Positions 1-11,671 are shown, counted from the first letter of the stretch. The stretch is 64,000 nucleotides of DNA from Pohlia nutans (GCA_022496805.1 CM040104.1:6609650-6673649); one strand, 5' to 3'. Notes: generated by a model not told the origin, from the letters alone. Program-made: numbers and translations.

Positions 1-2206
1 CACATCATCCCCAACTGAAGCACTCGGATGATTTGTTGTTTCATCAAACCATCTAAATCAAAACCGTCTTTCTGTGTGTCATTTTTCTTAAAGAATGCAC
101 CTCCGAGGGTCGCATTGATCACATCAAACAATTGCCCTCTCTCATGCATGTCCCACACCCATTTCAAATTCTTCCCACCTCTCACATCGTTGGTTTTCAG
201 GGAGCGCCCACACACCATCTCCAATGCTATAACGCCAAAGCTGTAGACATCAGACTTCACAGTGGCAGCTTTATTGCCTCCGGATATCAACTCCGGAGCC
301 ATGTAGGAAAAGTCCACTTCACCCATTTCACAGCTAGCAATAAGATTCAGGCCAAAGTTTGTTAGTTTGGAAGTCATTTGTTTGTTCAACATCAGAGCAC
401 TAGGATTGATTTGTCAGTGCAAGATCCACATATCTTGGCATCTGCTATGAATATAGTCCATGGCTGCGGCTACTTCTTGTAGAATTTTGAACCTGAATCA
501 ATAAAAAATTGCATTAGTAGCATTCCCATTCTTGACTATTATCCTCATGCTAAAAATTGAGGTCTCGATTAGACTTTTTGCTAGTCAAACTACGCCTAGC
601 TCGTGTTTTGCTTCTAGACACTAGTCAGACTCCTCCAGACTAGCAAAATTCAGGTCCGGGCTAGTATCCGTAGTTCAGAAATAGAGATATGAATCTCACC
701 AGTGGAAGTGCTCATAAAAGAGAGTAATTTCATTAAAAGGAGCTTTTGGAGGTAAGCAGCCAAAACCGTATGATTTGTTAGCAAAAGAAAATACAAATAT
801 CAAAGACGAAGTAGTTTTAAACATGACAAAATCTAAAATATTCCTAGGATATTCCTAAATCTTGAATATTCCTAAATATAGGATCCACTACCGAAAAAGA
901 ACATTGTTATTCACACTCTTTTTGACAACGTATCACAAAAGAAAGTTTTTCTTGACACTAAAGTGATTGAAAACTTGCGTCAAAAACATTCCTCTGAAAA
1001 ACTGTACTTTGACACTTCAGTGTCGAAAACAAGAAATTAAACTAATTTTGGGTATTGGTTGTAAAAAAACAGGAGAACACTGTCACTGACCTGGATGGCC
1101 ATGGCAGCATAGCAGCGTTGCCATCGGTGGGCTGCAGGTGGCTCTTTAGGGAGCCATTTTCCATGAACTCGTAGACTACGAAGAGCTCGTCATGCTCGTA
1201 ACACCAACCCAGCAACGGCACCAGGTTCCGGTGCCGCGACCGACTGATCACGTTCAGAACCTCGACGTGAAATTCTTCGCCTCTCGAGTTGGGAGCGAGC
1301 TTCATGATGGCGACGTCGTGGACCACACAGTTCTCGTTTTCAGGATCTAGAATCATGGAGCCTCTGTACACATCACTATAGCTTCCTTTGCCCAAGTATA
1401 GTCTGCAATTCCCGGTGGCATCCATGAGCTCCGCGTAACTGCACCTGCGGCACTCGCTAGGGCACTCGGCGTCTGCGTCGACGTGGCTTTCTCGAATCGA
1501 TGGCCACGTAACCGCGCCACCGGAGTCCCATCGTGAAGCCGGCAAGCGGACGCTCCAGTCGCCACGCATGGCCTGCATGAGACGAGTGGTGGGAGGCCGG
1601 AGCGATGGATTCAGAAGGATGCACAACATCCCCAAATGCAACAGCTTGATGTCGCGGTGCAAGATGCACTTCTCCCATCCGCCGTGCAGATACTCCAGAG
1701 CGGACGCGATTCCTTGCAGGATCTCGAACCTGGACGACCATGGTAGAGTGGGACGAGAATCTCCGTGCAAGTGCTGGTCCAAGCTTCCGTTGGCCATGAA
1801 CTCGTACACAAGAAGGAGCTCGTGTCGTTCGTGGCACCAGCCAAGCAGGGGCGCCAGGTTGCGGTGGCGAACGCGGCCAACACTCAGCACTTCGGCGAGG
1901 AATTCACGTTCACCCTGTCTCGAATGCTTCGCCATCCTCTTGATGGCCACCGTTTCATTCTCTGATTCCACGAGGATCGTTCCCTTGTACACGGAACCGA
2001 ATCCTCCTCAACCGAGTAGATTGTCATTGCTGAAGTTGTTTGTGGCTACGCGAAGCTCCGCGTAACTGAACCTGCGAGGATCGAAGTTGATGGCATCCAG
2101 CTCCGGTGATGACCCCAATGTGATGTCCGTTCTGCGGAGAAACGGGAGGATCGTCTTGAGAGTTGACTTAATCCTTTCTCGATACATGATCTTTTATCGG
2201 TCACCG
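1..2206 (-). pseudogene. Decayed tandem kinase–pseudokinase gene, left arm (3' end outside window)
   Basis: This is the left arm of an inverted duplication; the intact paralogue of its first exon is at 6755–8205. Exon 1 runs from about 2206 down to 1091 and exon 2 from 492 leftwards out of the window; the intron (493–1090) has GT and AG ends. Exon 1 encodes a receptor-like Ser/Thr kinase followed by the N-lobe of a second kinase; exon 2 encodes the C-lobe of the second (APE-type segment, DVYSFG). Breaks visible: the start ATG is lost; a net +14 bp change near 2110 shifts the frame; CGA became TGA in the glycine-rich loop (about 2010); 351 bp covering PSN to DFG and helix F of kinase 1 are missing in frame, leaving HRDIK joined to LLHLGMLC; the second HRD reads H-stop-Q and DFG reads NFG. 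A pseudogene on several independent counts. Confidence 0.85.
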
Positions 2207-2942
2207 CTACAAGCAGAACTAAGCTAATCAAATCCGTTCACTCGGTTTGACTTGAGACAGAAATGTCCGTGAGGAGATGTAAGTTGTAATTAAACACCAG
2301 CAGCGTAAGAAGTCATCGATTATTACTGAACGAACGAGATGATTCAAACCTGTCGGAGAGCCTGGACAGACAGAATGTATTCTTCCTACTCAGAATTGCA
2401 ATCGTGATGGGCCCACGAATCATGACAGACCGCCCAGCACAATGCAAACAATTTCTGCTCAGAGCTCAAACAACAAAAGTACCCAACCAGTGGTCAATCG
2501 AACTCACAGATTGGTTCAATTAAACATGGAAAACCTCAAGGAATTCAAAAACGTGTCGGACCCCAACAGCAGTTGAGGCTCGAGAAACCATGATTGTGTG
2601 TTTGCCACCCAAATTGAAAAACTCAACGCAAGGACTTGAAAGTGCGCTAAAGGTGCAGATCGTGGCACACACTAATGAATCATGCATGCACGAAGTGACG
2701 GACATGAAACAAACAATTTTCAGCAACTGCATTGGACTCCCTTTGTCCATAACATTCACACTACAAGGAGAAGGCGTCGGCGTCACTTTTCACTCCTTCT
2801 GTGAGTCAAACGTCGCCACTTCACACTTACCAGTTTTGTGGTAGGATTTTGTGAGTGCGATTCGTCACGTAGGACAAGTGTGTTCAGTGAAAAGCGACAA
2901 TGAACAAGATCCTCTAGAGTGAGAAACAACGCCTCTACTTGT

Positions 2943-3172
2943 AGTGTCAGTAGCCTTTGTGACTGCTGCCTTCCCACAACATAATGATGTGGAATGTCCC
3001 ACATCATTTCATCCCCCGAATGAAATGATGTGGGATATTCCACATCACATCAGTAGCTATAGGAGCAAGTGGCATTCAGTAAGAGCAACTAACCATGGTG
3101 AATAGTAATCCAAAGTACTCACTTAGTCAGAACTCAATACTGTCATGTAATTGTTTATTTGATTCTAAAACT
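2943..3172. repeat. MITE copy, long member of the 'taacattc' family
   Basis: The stretch matches the reverse complement of 8440–8668, including the inverted pair of GATGTGG(A)ATATTCCACATC-like palindromes around 2980–3050. It lies 5' of the left kinase pseudogene, so it is not part of the duplicated gene itself. The outer ends are degraded. Confidence 0.6.
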
Positions 3173-6100
3173 ATTTTTCAAAATTTGACCGTAAGAATAA
3201 TTTATTCCAAGCTGCTTGGCCTCGCGAAAAACGGCTGAGGACAACATAACTTTTTTACCAATGTTTGGTGGGAAAAAATATATATTCCCATGAAGCTCTT
3301 GAAATTCTCAAGTTCACTAAAAATCTCAAAATAGTAAACTCAAAATTGATATAACGGGAACCTACCTGGTTTTGTAAATGTCATAGTTAATTAGGACTAT
3401 TAATCCTTTAGGGGTTAATACTAGTGTTGGGTGTGTATCCTAGTTCTGATATACCGGTATGTTACTGATATCAAGTCCCTTGGAAACTATTTAAATCATA
3501 GGAGTGTTGGAATCAAGGAAAAATTCAAATTTTGATACCCACATGGTAGGAGTAGCTTGAGGAACCAATACTATACCAATACCAACACTGGTATGGTATA
3601 TAAAAATCTTGTAATAAGAAAAAAATTGAGTTCAATTTGGCTTGATTTATGGAGTATTTAGCTTATAATACCTCAATTGGCACCTCACATATGTGTAACT
3701 TTTACCTGCATTTTTTATTTAAAGAATAAAATCACATATCATGGTTTGGGTGTTGAATTTCAATCACATTATTCCTTAGTCAAACAACAGGATCTATGTA
3801 CTACTCAGACTTGGAATTGTCTTGACAAATTGGGCATGGTACTGGTATACATCACAATATTGGAAAAATGCAATAGAGTTATCTGCAAAGTCACCTTGAA
3901 TTTGAATGATGAATCTTCAAAAGATTTTGCTTTATTATGTTGTTATTTGTTCACTCCGAATAGTTAAAAGGTGTAGAAGATCTTGGTGGTCTATCATTAT
4001 TAGGTGTGTAAGAGGTGTGTAAGAGCTTGGTGGTCTTCAAAAGTTTTTTAACTTCTTCCTTGGTAGATTTCATGTATGCAATGGTCCTCTCATGTACACC
4101 TATTGTACATCTGAGTCATGCTAATATCTATTTTTGAGGCTAGCATCTACTTGTGTTCAAAAGATCGGTACGTTTAGGGGTTAATACCCCTATTTAGTGT
4201 AGAAACAAACAATGTTAACTCCCAAAAGCCCGAGGGGTATTGGAAAAAACATAAATGTGTTATGATATGTGCCTTCTACATGTTTGATGAATTTTGGTTC
4301 AAAAGACAAAATGTAGGGAATCACATCTAAAAATTATCATTATGGTTAAGCTTCCCAAAAAAGACTTTAGATAGTTTTTAATGAATTTAAAAGCATTAAT
4401 GATTGAAAAATTGTATAAATTATAATTTTCACTTTTAGAATTTAAATTTGGCATGGTTAGCTAAAATTGGTTTATCTATTGTAAACTTCAAAAAAGCAAA
4501 AGAAATCATGGAGGGAACATCATTACTTTCTCCAAATAGTAAATTTTATAACAGTAAGACAATGTTGAGGTGATCCACTTTGAAAAATTCTCCCCAGTGG
4601 AGTTGAACTCGGGTTGACATAATTCAAATTGCGTTGAAAAGTAGACTTGATATAGTATTTTTATTTTTATTTTTATTTTTTGAAAACTTATTTTTTGTTC
4701 CGGGCAGCTCTTTAAAAACGGGCAGCTCTTTAAAAATGGACAACGACCAAAAAATGGTCTCTTGGGAGCTTAGAAGTTAACTCCTAAATGACCGATCGAT
4801 CCTTTTCTCGTCGCAGCTCAAACAGCAGTGACTGCCCATAGTCAAAAAATGACATTTATTGAGTTTTGATTTTTTGTCAAAATTGGGGATAGAGATCATG
4901 TTCCAATGTTGTTTGATGCATTTCATTTGCAATATTGAGCTTCACTAAAGAATTTTTCAAAGACAAACACCTCAACCATGTCCTAGTGTTATAAAACTTT
5001 CTATTTCGGGAAAGGAATGATGTTCTCTCCTTTGAAAAAATTTCTTTTTAAAAATTTAAAATAGAATGTCTAGTTTTAACCAATCATACCAAATTTAAAA
5101 TTCTAAAACTTAAATTTTTAATTTTGGTAAATATTAAATGGTAAATGCTTCTAAATTCATTAAATGATTGTCCAAAACATTTTTTGAAAGTTTGATGGTA
5201 CAAATAATTACTAAACATTATGCTTCTCATTTTCTCTTTTGGACCAAGCTTCATCAAAGTTGTAGAAGTAACATTTTATAACACATCTAGGTTTATAATC
5301 ATACCTTTATTTTTGAGGTTTTAGTATTGTTTGATGCATTTCAATTGCAATATTGAGGCTTTACCTTCATTTAGAAATAACATTTTATAACACATCTAAG
5401 TTTATAATCGTACGGTTCAGATTTGTCCAAAAATATATAATTTTATTCAAGTTGGAGTTCTTCGGAGGCCAAATTTCTTGTCCGAGGCTTTGAGGTTGTC
5501 CAAGAAACTTGACCTCCAAAGAACTCTCCTTGCAAAAAGTGTTGCCACATTGGCGACTCTGTCATTTTCTCATCCATGCTTGAAGCGGTTCTCCACCGAA
5601 GTCTAAACCACCATCATGATGTAAACCCCAACTAGTGAAGAATGAAATTTGCTGGAATCATATTGCTCCATTTTCCTAAAATTCTTGACCAGTGTTCTTC
5701 TCCACCGAAGTCTAAACCAACCCTTACGCCCAGCTCATACAACCGACAATCCAACGAAATAGCTGCAGCCTATTGAGTCTTTACTGACATTGGGTTCCTG
5801 ACAAGTGGAAATTACTTGTAACAAAACAAATGAACCACCTCACCTTTTGAGGCCCGATATTGCCTCAATATAAATGGCCTTGCAAAAAAGAGCTAATTTA
5901 AGAGCTGGAAGAGAGCAAAATTTCGAAGGAACTTTACCAAAAAGTTCAAAATCTTCAAGAGGAGCTTTATTAACTTGTAGAGTTATCCGTAAAGTGAAGG
6001 GTTGAGTGGGCCTTAGTTTGATTAAAATTTAGAGAAACGAAAACTATTGAGAGAAGTTTTAAGGAATCAAAAGAATTGGTGAGTGGGGACGGTTTAGGTA

Positions 6101-6330
6101 TACATAACGAGACTCTATTGTCATAAAAGGGGTTAGCAATCACCTTCTTCATGTGTGAAGGTGAATAATAGAAACTTGGGTGAGAAGTTTTTTAGCACCG
6201 ATTTTGGTGCTTTCAAAGTTTGCATCCACAATTTTTTTCTTGTATGTTCCAAAATTTCCATCAGGAGACACTTGCCATTCAACTCTCATCTGTGTCTAAC
6301 ATATGTTAGCTATTCCAATTCAGTGGCCAT
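3173..6330. other. Spacer between the arms of the inverted duplication; no gene seen
   Basis: AT-rich with only short open frames. It contains TTAGGGGTTAA termini of TTAA elements near 3411–3420 and 4168–4181, one copy (about 3876–4070) of the unit that forms the hairpin at 24954–25300, and a repeated phrase 'tgtttgatgcattTca' at about 4907 and 5328. I see no convincing coding exon. Confidence 0.5.
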
Positions 6331-6754
6331 TGATTATACCAGGTTCGTTAATTACTTCGTGCATGCATGATTGATCAGCATGTATGCCACGATCTGCACC
6401 TTCAATCCGTGCACTTTCGAGTTCTTGCGTTGACTTTCAATTTGGGTTCATACATCAAATGGATTCTAGCACCTGAACGTACTGTTGTTCGGGTCCGACA
6501 CGGTTCTGGATTCCTCGATCGAGGTCATCTATGTTTGAACCAATCTGTGAGTTCGATCACTGGTTACTTAGGTTTTTCTCTTGTTTGAGATTTGAGCATA
6601 GATTGTGTTACTGTTGTTATTTGAATCTTCTCGTTCGTCCAATCTTAATCGTTGACAACTCTTACATTGCTGGTCTTTTACAGCGAACTGTTCTGTCAAA
6701 AGTCAAACCCAGTGAACGGATTTGATTAACTTAGTTGTGCTAGCTTGTAGCTCG

Positions 6755-8205
6755 ATGATCGATAAAAGATCATGTATCGAGAAAGGATTAAGTCAACTCT
6801 CAAGACGATCCTCCCGTTTCTCCGCAGAAAGGACCTCACCGGAGCTGGATGCCATCAACTTCGGTCCTCGCAGGTTCAGTTACGCGGAGCTTCGGGTGGC
6901 CACAAACAACTTCAGCAATGACAATCTACTCGGTCGAGGAGAATTCGGTTCCGTGTACAAGGGAACGATCCTCGTGGAATCGGAGAATGAAACGGTGGCC
7001 ATCAAGAGGATGGCCAAGCATTCGAGACAGGGTGAACGAGAATTCCTCGCCGAAGTGCTGAGTGTTGGTCGCGTTCGCCACCGCAACCTGGCGCCCCTGC
7101 TTGGCTGGTGCCACGAACGACACGAGCTCCTTCTTGTGTACGAGTTCATGGCCAAAGGAAGCTTGGACCAGCACCTGCATGTGAATTCCAGTCCCACTCT
7201 ACCATGGTCGTCCAGGTTCGAGATCCTGCAAGGAATCGCGTCCGCTCTGGAGTATCTGCACGGCGGATGGGAGAAGTGCATCTTGCACCGCGACATCAAG
7301 CCCAGCAACGTCCTTCTGGACTCGCACATGACGGCCCGGCTGGGAGATTTCGGACTCGCGCGCCTCGCGGGCCACAGCTCGCGACTCTCAACTGCTGCGG
7401 CTGGGACGTTGGGTTACATGGCGCCCGAGGTTTTCCTCTACGGCGAGGTGACGAAGAAAGCGGATGTTTACAGCTTCGGGGTTGTGGCCTTGGAAGTGGT
7501 CTGCGCGCGACGCCCTCCGGGATTCCATTCTGAAGACGACGATGAGGAGAATTTGGTGGAGCGGGTGTGGAGCGCGTACCAGAAAGGCGAGCTGCTGGCA
7601 GTGGTGGACCCGATTCTTCGTCAGGTGCCTGAATCCCAACAAGTTGCGTGGGTGTTGCATTTGGGGATGTTGTGTACGCTTCTGGATCCATCGCGCCGGC
7701 CTCCCACCATTCGTCTCATGCAGGCCTTGCGTGGCGACTGGAGCGTCCGCTTGCCGGCTTCACGATGGGACTCCGGTGGCGCGGTTACGTGGCCATCGAT
7801 TCGAGAAAGCCACGTCGACTTAGACGCCGAGTGCCCTAGCGAGTGCCGCAGGTACAGTTACGCGGAGCTCATGGATGCCACCGAGAATTGCAGACTATAC
7901 TTGGGCAAAGGAAGCTCTGGTGATGTATACAGAGGCTCCATGATTTTAGATCCTGATAACGAGAACTGTGAGGTCCACGACGTCGCCGTCATGAAGCTCG
8001 CTCCCAACTCGAGAGGCGAAGAATTTCACGTCGAGGTTCTGAACGTGATCAGTCGGTCGCGGCACCGGAACCTGGTGCCGTTGCTGGGTTGGTGTTACGA
8101 GCATGACGAGCTCTTCGTAGTCTACGAGTTCATGGAAAATGGCTCCCTAAAGAGCCACCTGCAGCCCACCGATGGCAACGCTGCTATACTGCCATGGCCA
8201 TCCAG
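6755..8205 (+). CDS. Receptor-like cytoplasmic kinase with second, pseudokinase N-lobe (exon 1)
   Basis: The exon is open throughout. The reading frame also extends upstream to 6722, but the first ATG is 6755. Numbering from 6722: glycine loop GRGEFG from residue 71, VAIK lysine 95, HRDIKPSN from 189 (Asp191), DFG from 209, then GTLGYMAPE and DVYSFG. All catalytic elements of kinase 1 are present and resemble plant L-type lectin receptor kinases, but no signal peptide, lectin domain or transmembrane segment is seen upstream, so it would be a cytoplasmic kinase. A second FSYAEL-like start (RYSYAELMDAT) leads into another N-lobe (GKGSSGDVYRG, VAVMKL) ending at a GT donor after 8205. Without splicing, the frame stops at 8485. 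The 3' part of domain 2 is broken (see 9386–11671), so the product may be a truncated kinase. Function inferred: signalling or defence. Confidence 0.75.
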
Positions 8206-8349
8206 GTCAGTGATGTTCTCCTGTTTCTTCCAAAATTCCAGCGAGCATTGTTTTCTACGCTTAAGTGTAAAAAAAAGAGTAGTTTTTCAGGACGAAAAAA
8301 ATTCAGTTGTAAAAAAAACAGTTTTTTTTTTGACACTATGTGGAAAGGA

Positions 8350-8668
8350 CATAACATTCAGTAGCCTTCCAAGAGGCTGCCTTTTAGTTTCATCCACCTT
8401 TATATATAGAGTGACTAGTGATTTGTATTTGAATGAACTATTGAATCAAATAAACAATTATAAAACACTGTTGAATTGTGATTGAGTGAGTGCTTTCGAT
8501 TACTGTTCACCATGATTGATTGCTTTGGCTTAATGCCACCTTTTCCCATAGCTACTGATGTGATGTGGAATATCCCACATCATTTCATTGGGGGATGAAA
8601 TGATGTGGGATATTCCACATCATTATGTTGGGAGACGGCAGCAAGCACAAAGGCTATTGAATGTTAAT
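8350..8668. mobile_element. MITE with 'taacattcagtagcc' ends, in kinase-gene intron
   Basis: It starts TAACATTCAGTAGCC and ends GGCTATTGAATGTTA, so the ends are inverted. Inside lie two inverted copies of GATGTGGAATATCCCACATC (8562–8625). The corresponding intron of the left arm (493–1090) is about 580 bp shorter and has no such insert, so this element arrived after the duplication. Shorter relatives with the same ends lie at 50994, 52789 and 56162. Confidence 0.75.
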
Positions 8669-9711
8669 ATGGAGTGTGGAAACAACACCCAGCTTTCTTG
8701 GTAGTGGCTGAACCATTTGGGAGGAATATTTTAGATTTTGTTATGTACATTACCGCAATTGTCATGTTTAAAACATATTTGGCTCATTTTTTCTATGTTC
8801 TTTTGGTAGCAAATCCTACAGTATTGGCTACATACATGCAAAGGCTACTTTTAATCTTATAAGAGCATCTGCACCAGTGATACTGGTATCTCTATTTGTG
8901 ACCCATGTATACCAACCCGGACCTAGATTTTGCTAGCCAAGAGGAACTTAGCTAGTATTTAGATTGAAGCAAAATTCCATCCAAACATTAGAGAAAGTTT
9001 GAACCTTCAAGAAGGCCCCTAGAATGTTACTAGCGAAGCTATATATTGAGGTCTCGAGAGCGTTGGGGTTTTTGATAGAATTAGGTTTCAACTTCTGTGA
9101 TTTTTAACAGAGCTTCAAGAGCTGGATAATTAAAAAAGACTTGTCACTCAAGTACATCCAACCTTCCTAGACAATGATATGGGAAAAGGTCCTGTAGTAC
9201 AAAAAAATAAAAATCTTTGAGATTGTCTTGTACCCGTGTCTGCGTTGGGAGCCTGTTGGGGGTTCAGACTTTCTCTACTGGGTGGTTTAAATAGCAAAAA
9301 GTCTAATCAGGACCTCATTTTTTTAGCAAGTGGTGAATAGCCACGAGTGGGAATGGGCTACTAAAAACAAATTTTATTGATTCAGATTCAAAATTCTACA
9401 TGAAGTTGCTGCAGCCATGGACTATATTCATAGCGGATGCCAAGATAAGTGGATCTTGCACAAACAAATCAAGTCGAGTGCTCTGATGTTAGATTAAAAA
9501 AATGACTGCCAAACTAGCAGACTTCGGCCTGAGACTCATTGCTAGCTGTGAAATGGGTGAAGTGGACTTTTTCTACATGGCTCCAGAGTTGATATCCGGA
9601 GGCAATGAAGCTACCACTGTGAAGTTTGATGTCTACAGCTTTGGCATAATGGCATTGGAGATGGTGTTTAGACGCGCCCCAAAACCGACAATGTGAGAGG
9701 TGAGATGAATA

Positions 9712-9735
9712 CAGTGTCTTGCAAAAGTGAGTCAG
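9712..9735. repeat. Left terminal inverted repeat of Tc1 element
   Basis: Pairs with 11323–11346 in reverse complement; preceded by the TA target site. Confidence 0.9.
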
Positions 9736-10078
9736 AACCTTGGAAAGAGAACCTTGGGATGCAAATTTCTACCAACTCATTAAATGAAATCACGGTTTTC
9801 AAGATAGAGGAGATACATCATGGAGTTCATGAACTATTAATAAAGTTTACATTGACACATACATGGGATATAATTAGAGAAATTTGTCCTAATATAAACA
9901 CATGCCATGACTCAGTTTTGCATGCCATTGAGAACTCATGAGTCAAGACATGTGTTTTGCATGCCAAAAATGTATTGAAAACTCATGAGCCCAAATTGGC
10001 TTGGGTATATTGAACTCCAATGTTGCACTACTGATTCAGAGCTTCATACACATCTTGAGTGGATTTTAATTAGACACC

Positions 10079-11116
10079 ATGGTGTACTTAGAGGAGCTTT
10101 CTGCAAGTGCTCGTACAGATCTTGATAATTCCATTTTGGTGAAGTTGCAAGCTGGTAGGTCCACTAGGGATGTAGCAAATGAATTGCAGGTGTCTCAAAG
10201 TCATGTTGCAAGACTGAGAAGGAAGAGATTGTCTGATATTCCTACTAGTAGTAGTGGTAGACCACAAGCATTGACAAATACACAGAAGAGAGCATGCATT
10301 AGAGCTGTCACGTCAGGAGGGTTTGAAACAGCAACACAGGCTACCAAGTATGTACGTGAGGAATGTCAAGTTACTGTAAGTGTTGATACGGTGAGAAGGG
10401 TCTTACGTGCAGCGGGGTTGAAATCAAAGGTGAAGCAGAAGAAACCAAAATTGAACGAGAGGCACATCAAGGATCGACTTGAATTTGCTAGACGGCATGA
10501 GCATTGGACCATTGATGATTGGAAGCACGTCATCTTTTCTGACGAGACAAAGGTAAATCGATTTTGCTCAGATGGTCGCAGTTGGTGTTGGATTCGCGAT
10601 GAACAGTCTCATGATTTAAGACAAGTGAAACAGACTGTAAAGTTTGGTGGTGGTTCAATCATGTTGTGGGGTTGTATGACATTCCAAGGCTCAGGCATGT
10701 TTTGTAGAATTGAAGGAAGAATGGATCAACATCAGTACAAAGAAATCTTACAGAGAGATTTGATGTACACCGTGATGGCATATGATCTTGATCCTTCAAA
10801 ATTGATTTTTCAGCATGACAATGATCCCAAACATACAGCAAAAAGTGTTAGCCAATGGCTAAAATTACAAAAGTTTGATGTTCTTAAGTGGCCTGCACAA
10901 TCTCCTGACCTAAATCCAATTGAGCATCTTTGGGCAGGGCTAAAACATCGACTTAACCAATATGAAAGCGCTCCAAACGGAATTTTAGAATTGTGGGAAC
11001 GTATTGAAGAGTGTTGGGCTTCTATAGAATTAGAAGAGTGTAAGAAGTTGTATGAAAGTATGCCACGGCGAATCCAAGCTCTTTTAGCTGCCAAAGGCAA
11101 GTGGACAAAATATTAG
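10079..11116 (+). CDS. Tc1-like DD34E transposase
   Basis: This 345-residue protein has the usual length of Tc1/mariner transposases and cuts and pastes its own element at TA dinucleotides. Residues 1–115 form the paired-type DNA-binding region with two helix-turn-helix stretches (RSTRDVANELQVSQSHVARL and a second near 95–112) joined by a GRPQ motif at about 60–63. The catalytic residues are Asp155 (SDETK), Asp247 (QHDNDPKH) and Glu282 (NPIEHLW); 34 residues separate the last two, the Tc1 signature DD34E. No stop or frameshift interrupts it and the ATG at 10079 follows the left inner repeat by about 155 bp, so it could still be active. Its coding sequence is less GC-rich than the kinase exon it sits next to. 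Intact Tc1 elements are unusual in plants, so horizontal arrival is possible but unproven. Confidence 0.95.
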   Translation: MVYLEELSASARTDLDNSILVKLQAGRSTRDVANELQVSQSHVARLRRKRLSDIPTSSSGRPQALTNTQKRACIRAVTSGGFETATQATKYVREECQVTVSVDTVRRVLRAAGLKSKVKQKKPKLNERHIKDRLEFARRHEHWTIDDWKHVIFSDETKVNRFCSDGRSWCWIRDEQSHDLRQVKQTVKFGGGSIMLWGCMTFQGSGMFCRIEGRMDQHQYKEILQRDLMYTVMAYDLDPSKLIFQHDNDPKHTAKSVSQWLKLQKFDVLKWPAQSPDLNPIEHLWAGLKHRLNQYESAPNGILELWERIEECWASIELEECKKLYESMPRRIQALLAAKGKWTKY

Positions 11117-11322
11117 ATTGTTTCTTTGATTGAGGATGCAAAACTGAGTCATGAGACACAGTTTCCTTTTGATGTAATTCTCTTGTACATATTAATGTAA
11201 GAAGGATTTTCTTTTGCATCAAATTCTAGCTCACTAAAAGTACTATCTTATACAAGTTGTAATTTGTGCAAATCTATCACCAATTTTCCTACATTAGTAA
11301 CTGTATTCTGATTTACAAGAAC

Positions 11323-11346
11323 TTGACTCAGTTTTGCTAGACACTG
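11323..11346. repeat. Right terminal inverted repeat of Tc1 element
   Basis: Ends ...CTAGACACTG just before the TA at 11347–11348; reverse complement of the left end. Confidence 0.9.
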
Positions 11347-11671
11347 TATAAAATGGGTGTGGGATATGCATGAGAGAGGGCAATTGTTGCATGTGATAGA
11401 TGCAACCCTCGAGAGTGCACTCTTTACAAAAAATAACACACAAGAGAGCGGTTTTGATTCAGATGGTTTGATGAAATTGGAGATGAAACAACAAATCACC
11501 CGAGTGCTTCAATTGGGAATGATATGTTGCCTCCCGGAAGCAAGCTTTAGGCCTCACAGCAATCAGCTCCTTCCAACATTGTATGGTGATTGGAGCTTGT
11601 TTCAACTAGCTTGTGTCAAGGCTAGCACTGCCTACAAAAGTGCACATGTACTTTGTCAAGCGACTACTTGA

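Larger units (their letters stand above)
9712..11346 (+). mobile_element. Complete Tc1-type transposon (1635 bp)
   Basis: The ends are inverted: the left begins CAGTGTCTTGCAAAAGTGAG and the reverse complement of the right begins CAGTGTCTAGCAAAACTGAG, 18 of 20 matching. It is flanked by TA at 9710–9711 and 11347–11348, the Tc1/mariner target duplication. An inner 18-bp perfect inverted pair lies at 9906–9923 and 11136–11153, about 194 bp inside each end. It carries one intact transposase gene. The paralogous left arm provides an empty site. Confidence 0.93.
9386..11671 (+). pseudogene. Pseudokinase C-lobe exon, split by a Tc1 insertion
   Basis: Exon 2 of the right-arm gene begins after TTCAG at 9386 (RFKILHEVAAAMDY), in phase with the exon ending at 8205. 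The catalytic loop reads HKQ instead of HRD, so this domain could not phosphorylate even when intact; DFG is kept. A +1/−1 change in the A-run near 9495 and a one-base deletion near 9680 (by comparison with the left arm) shift the frame. A 1635-bp Tc1 element then interrupts it; the remaining C-terminus (KWVWDMHERGQL onward) resumes at about 11351 and ends at 11671. The left arm at about 168–172 keeps the uninterrupted sequence. Confidence 0.8.

Noticed and set aside
1568..2065. Long plus-strand frames antisense to the kinase exons (also 6880–7329 minus and 7296–7691 minus)
   Set aside because: They are shadows of GC-rich kinase coding sequence; the kinase motifs are on the other strand.
3411..4181. 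TTTAGGGGTTAA motifs as interstitial telomere repeats
   Set aside because: They resemble the plant telomere unit TTTAGGG but occur singly, have an extra G and sit at ends of inverted elements next to TTAA, so they are transposon termini.
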